A stretch of DNA of 64,000 nt. Origin: Asterochloris sp. CNOR1 (taxonomy: Eukaryota > Chlorophyta > Trebouxiophyceae > Trebouxiales > Trebouxiaceae). Position numbers and translations under genes: made by a program. Positions 61,101 to 64,000 of this stretch are shown one piece after another; position 1 is the stretch's first letter, and each line of letters starts with the position of its first letter. Below the pieces are notes generated by a model. The model had not been told where the DNA came from and did no database searches. It saw nothing but the letters and a program-made list of their open reading frames with translations. Location of the stretch: NCBI GenBank assembly GCA_963969365.1, contig OZ017754.1, positions 1,302,001 to 1,366,000 of the forward strand. The letters are read 5' to 3'.

Positions 61101-63843
61101 GAGCCTGCATAGCTTCAGCTGCTGCTCATAAGCTCAGGTGCCGCCGGAACAGACAGTGCGTGGGTTGAGGGTGGTGTCTGGAGCAGGCAGCCTGCAGAGT
61201 ACACAGCTTGCCCTACACAACACCTGGTCAGGTTCGGCAGCTGCAGACTCGGCAGTCTGGCTGCTCAGCTGGGGAACCCAAGTGTTGTCACAACTGTGCA
61301 GGGTGCAGCAGCAGGATCTTGGCTTGTTCTATCAGTCTGAGGCTGTAGACTTTGTCAACGAGGCCTGTCCAGCAGGCTGGCGCAGTGGCATGGCCACACA
61401 ATATGGTTACTTCAGCCAAGTGTGCTCCCCTCTGTACCTGCTGCTGTGCCAAGCAGGCAGTGTTTGCAAGTTTTGACAAGCGACTAACTGTGCACCCCTT
61501 TTTGCCTGCTGCAGGGCCAAGCAGGCAGTCATTGCAGAGTCCGATGAGGAGATGGAGTCGCCCAAAGCTGGCAGGCGCGCCCATCCCAGCCCAGTGGCGA
61601 CCAAGTCGGTATGCTTTATAGATGGCTGGCTTGACTTCAGCCTGCACCGCTGTGGCGATTATCAAACCTGTACACTTGCGGTCTTGCTGGCTTGCCATCA
61701 GCCTGCACTACTGTTTGGCCCTCAGCCACCTAGAGTACTGTCTGTTTCATGTCAGCGGGGCGCAGCTGGCTGTGTGGCTGATTGAAAACCTATTGTGAAT
61801 GCTGCCTATAACAGTGGCGAGGCAAAACGCTTTTGCCTCACTGCAAAGGCGTGCTGTCTGACCTTCCCAACTGCAGTGGTAGCAGCTGTTCTGACAGGGT
61901 GGCACCTAGCTGGGGTTGCTTCCTGCCTGCAGCTATCAATTTTCACACATAGGTCAGCAGCAGTTCTGTCAAGGTGGTGGCACTCAGCTGCAGTCATGCC
62001 TTGTAGGAGTCAGCAGCCGTCAGCCCAGGCGGTGGCGCTGTTTGCCGCCATTGCCACAAGTCTGACACTGCCGACGAGATGCTGGTCTGTGATGGCTGTG
62101 ACTGGGGGCACCACCTGGGCTGTCTGGACATGAGCGAGGTCCCCGATGGCATCTGGTTCTGCGCAACTTGTAAGGCCGCAGGGGTGACCACCATGACAGA
62201 GAAGGCTGCCGAGTTCCACAGCCAGTATGCTGGGGACGCTGTGGTCTCAGCTGCAAAGGTGAAGCAGGAGGCAGAGCTGCCGGTGCAGCAGGGCGACTCG
62301 GTGAGTTCAAGCAGGCTTTTGTGCCATGCCTGGGGCGCTGCAGTGGAAGCCGCCAAAGTCATGTAGGAGGTATATCAGAAGGCTCAGGTGAGTCTGGGCA
62401 GGCTGCAGGCCTTGGTGTGCATGCGTCACCATGCAAAGGTCGTGCTCTGGCAACCATTGAAGGTCAAGCAGGAGGACCTGTGAGCTGGGCGGGCTGCAGG
62501 CTTGCATGTGCATGTGCAGTCTTGTTGGGCCCTTCTGCTGGAAAGGCTGTGCAGCCAGTTGCCGAGCTCACACATTGTCAGGTCTACAGTCTGTAGCAGC
62601 CTCAACTACCCGACTGGCACCTCCATTGACTGGGCAGGACCTTGCGTCCCTCAGCTTACTTGTGGCCTCTATTGGCTCCTGTACATTTTGAAGCCTTTCC
62701 CAGTGCACTTGACTGTCTACCCTGTTCTATTTGTCCATGACACAGCTCAAGTCCCCACAGCTGGCCTCAACTGCTGCAGGTGTTGTCTTCAGACGACTTT
62801 GAGGCCCCTGCAGCGAGTGGAAAGGGTGAGTCAAGTCTGGGCACATGCCAGGCTGTCTCAGATACCCTGCCACCTCAACTTCTGATCGGCCTCTGTAGTC
62901 ATCAGCCTGCCCAGACATCAGAACCCCATGCTGCTTGCCATGCGGCATCCAGATGGCTGCTGTGCATGCTATTGGCCGCAGCTCATGCTGCAAAGCAGCA
63001 GGGAGCTGCCTCACAGGCCTGTGAAATGCCCACCACACCCCCTGCCTTCATACCTGTGTGCACCTCTGACATCCCAGACTCATGCTTGCAGGCGGGGTGC
63101 CGAGTGTCCAGCTGTTGGCTTTGCGCAGGCGCTTGATGCAGCAGCAGGAGGAGCTTGCTAAGGTGGACAGCGAGCTCACAAGGATGCAGGGGCAGGTGAG
63201 CTTGTGACCTGCAGCAAGCTCTGAGGGCCATGCGCGTTGGTGGACCTGGACTGCTGATGCTCACGTCCTGTGTTGCTGCTTAAGTGTCGATGGCAGTCTG
63301 GATTGGGAGCCAAGAGGCAAAGGCAGCAGGACATCATGCAAGCAGCAGGTTTGTTTTCAGACGCTGGGGGACTGGCGCCTGGCTGCAACTGCATCTCAGC
63401 ACACTGGGCCATGTGCACTCAGGTGCTGTGTGTCCCTTGCTGCTGGCTGGTCCACATGCTAGGCTCCACTTGCCAGCTTGAGCGGTGTATGCGATTTGGG
63501 GCTTGGGGTCTGACTCTGGGCTGCAAGTGTCTCCTGCAGTGGCGGGGTCTGGGGCTGCCAGGGGCTGACGCCTGGCGGTACTCATGCTGAGGCACTGCGC
63601 TGTTGCATGCCGTGACCACACTCCTCCCATGTGCAACTTTGCACCTCGCTTTGAGATTGTCCCCACAAGCCAATGTGGTATTCTGTGCTGCAGCACCAGC
63701 GCCAACTGGCCAAGTCTCGGAGCGCCAGCCCTGTCGCGGGAAGGACTGCCAAGCGCATCAAGCGGGAGCCAAAGTACAAGGCAGAGGCTGTGTCTGAGCC
63801 CGAGCAGTCGGATGGGGACTCTGACTATGGCATGAGTGCTGAG
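52167..63843 (+). CDS. SBNO: Strawberry notch/FORGETTER1-type helicase with PHD finger (5' part, runs off the window)
   Basis: Exons: 52167-52472, 52742-52782, 53036-53147, 53458-53509, 53777-53812, 53984-54138, 54616-54720, 55165-55363, 55805-55893, 56100-56153, 56563-56725, 57073-57260, 57689-57757, 58160-58321, 59091-59582, 60118-60291, 60759-61093, 61515-61608, 62007-62300, 62780-62825, 63092-63195, 63694-63843; 1,140 codons so far. SBNO proteins are nuclear DExH-type ATPases that regulate transcription; Arabidopsis FGT1 maintains heat-stress memory. Motifs seen: HPDHVVETSSLANVQPPE, Walker A GDGAGVGKGRQ (~179-189), Walker B-type ILDECHKAKNL (DECH ~320-323), YSSATGATEPRNLAYAYRVG, VVIGLQSTGEAN. 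Then come a basic/acidic insert with VMDLTQTSDDEADE (SUMO-interaction-like), a coiled coil, a PHD finger (~955-998, CRHC, CDGC, HxxxC, FCATC) and another coiled coil. The N-terminus is Ala-rich with a charged helix. The second helicase lobe and the C-terminal domain must lie beyond 64000. Confidence 0.95.
54135..54301 (+). repeat. Echo of an exon-donor junction in a helicase intron
   Basis: The donor region of the exon ending at 54138 (caggtgggctgcttgctgtg) is repeated near 54277-54297 (caggtggggtgcttgctgtg), with a partial form between them near 54236-54270. It is another case of junction-derived intron repeats. Confidence 0.65.
56192..56329 (+). repeat. Two-copy 69-bp tandem repeat in a helicase intron
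   Basis: Copies 56192-56260 and 56261-56329, each starting gtcaggcca, differ at only a few positions. They lie in the intron after the exon ending 56153. High identity suggests a recent duplication. Confidence 0.85.
58342..58540 (+). repeat. Three degenerate tandem copies in a helicase intron
   Basis: A block of about 40 bases (cagcttggtgccagtccttg onward) at 58342-58381 recurs at 58412-58450 and, more weakly, at 58505-58540. All are in the intron after the exon ending at 58321. The period is about 70-90 bases. Confidence 0.65.
61436..61470 (+). repeat. Decayed copy of a helicase exon start, acceptor lost
   Basis: The sequence gctgctgtgccaagcaggca at about 61439 resembles the acceptor and start of the exon at 61515 (gctgctgcagggccaagcag from 61508). 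In the copy the AG of the acceptor is missing, so it cannot splice at the equivalent place. Confidence 0.65.
62458..62486 (+). repeat. Decayed copy from the PHD exon
   Basis: The copy encodes LKVKQEDL and then a stop, echoing AKVKQEAEL at about 62252-62280 near the end of the PHD-finger exon. It lies in the next intron, roughly 200 bases downstream. Confidence 0.55.
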
Positions 63844-64000
63844 GTGTGGCTGACCCTGTTCTCCGGGTGTGTCCGCCCCAGGGGGGGCATACCTTCATTT
63901 CACAGGGGCAACATGCACCACGTGGTCTGATGAGGTGTCCTTGCCTCCTGGTCTGTGTCTGCCCTGTCAAGGGCTTTGCTTGTGAGGAAAGAGACTGCCA

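Noticed and set aside
1-64000. Transposons, LTR elements, CRISPR arrays, tRNA or rRNA genes
   Set aside because: I saw no transposase, reverse transcriptase, integrase or capsid motifs, no long terminal or inverted repeats, no regularly spaced direct-repeat array and no recognisable structural RNA, though a by-eye scan could miss a tRNA.

Overview
The window is a piece of nuclear genome from a photosynthetic eukaryote, most likely a green alga (chlorophyte). The genes are dense and broken into many short exons by introns of about 150-1,000 bases. Most introns begin GTGAG or GTGGG and end CTGCAG. The gene set is plastid- and plant-like (an ARC6-family plastid division protein, a carotenoid cleavage dioxygenase, a CASTOR/POLLUX-type channel, a plant-type Strawberry notch/FORGETTER1 helicase with a PHD finger). 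It also includes IFT43, which points to a flagellated cell or recent flagellated ancestry. I cannot name the species. No mobile element, tRNA, rRNA or CRISPR array was recognised.

Layout, left to right: 1-2252 has no supported gene. A CASTOR/POLLUX/PEC-type ion channel lies on the minus strand (2253-11353, 18 exons, 897 aa). IFT43 lies on plus (12426-13792, 6 exons, 231 aa) and converges on an unrecognised membrane protein on minus (13948-16945, 7 exons, 715 aa). A small secreted ORF follows on plus (17273-17599). Two tandem GAF-like genes come next, both on plus: a 656-aa soluble copy (18479-24264) and a 1,189-aa copy with a C-terminal membrane domain (25564-37040, 19 exons). Then come a carotenoid cleavage dioxygenase on plus (37430-43424, 14 exons, 607 aa), an ARC6/PARC6-like protein on minus (43940-49762, 14 exons, 751 aa), a short YAE1-like gene on plus (50002-50244), and the 5' part of an SBNO/FGT1 helicase on plus (52167 to beyond the right edge, 22 exons and 1,140 codons visible).

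I built the exon models by hand, from splice signals, phase matching at each junction, and family resemblance. For the six large models that start and stop inside the window, the summed exon lengths are exact multiples of three; for the unfinished helicase gene the phases match at every junction. That is good internal support, but no transcript evidence was available.

The genes are not an operon. They fall into themes: plastid biology (channel, dioxygenase, division protein), cilia (IFT43), Fe-S/ribosome maturation (YAE1) and chromatin/transcriptional memory (SBNO). The most unusual features are (1) introns that repeatedly carry decayed copies of the ends of neighbouring exons, (2) the tandem GAF pair in which only one copy has a membrane domain, and (3) an ARC6-like protein that ends just after its transmembrane segment, without the intermembrane-space domain.
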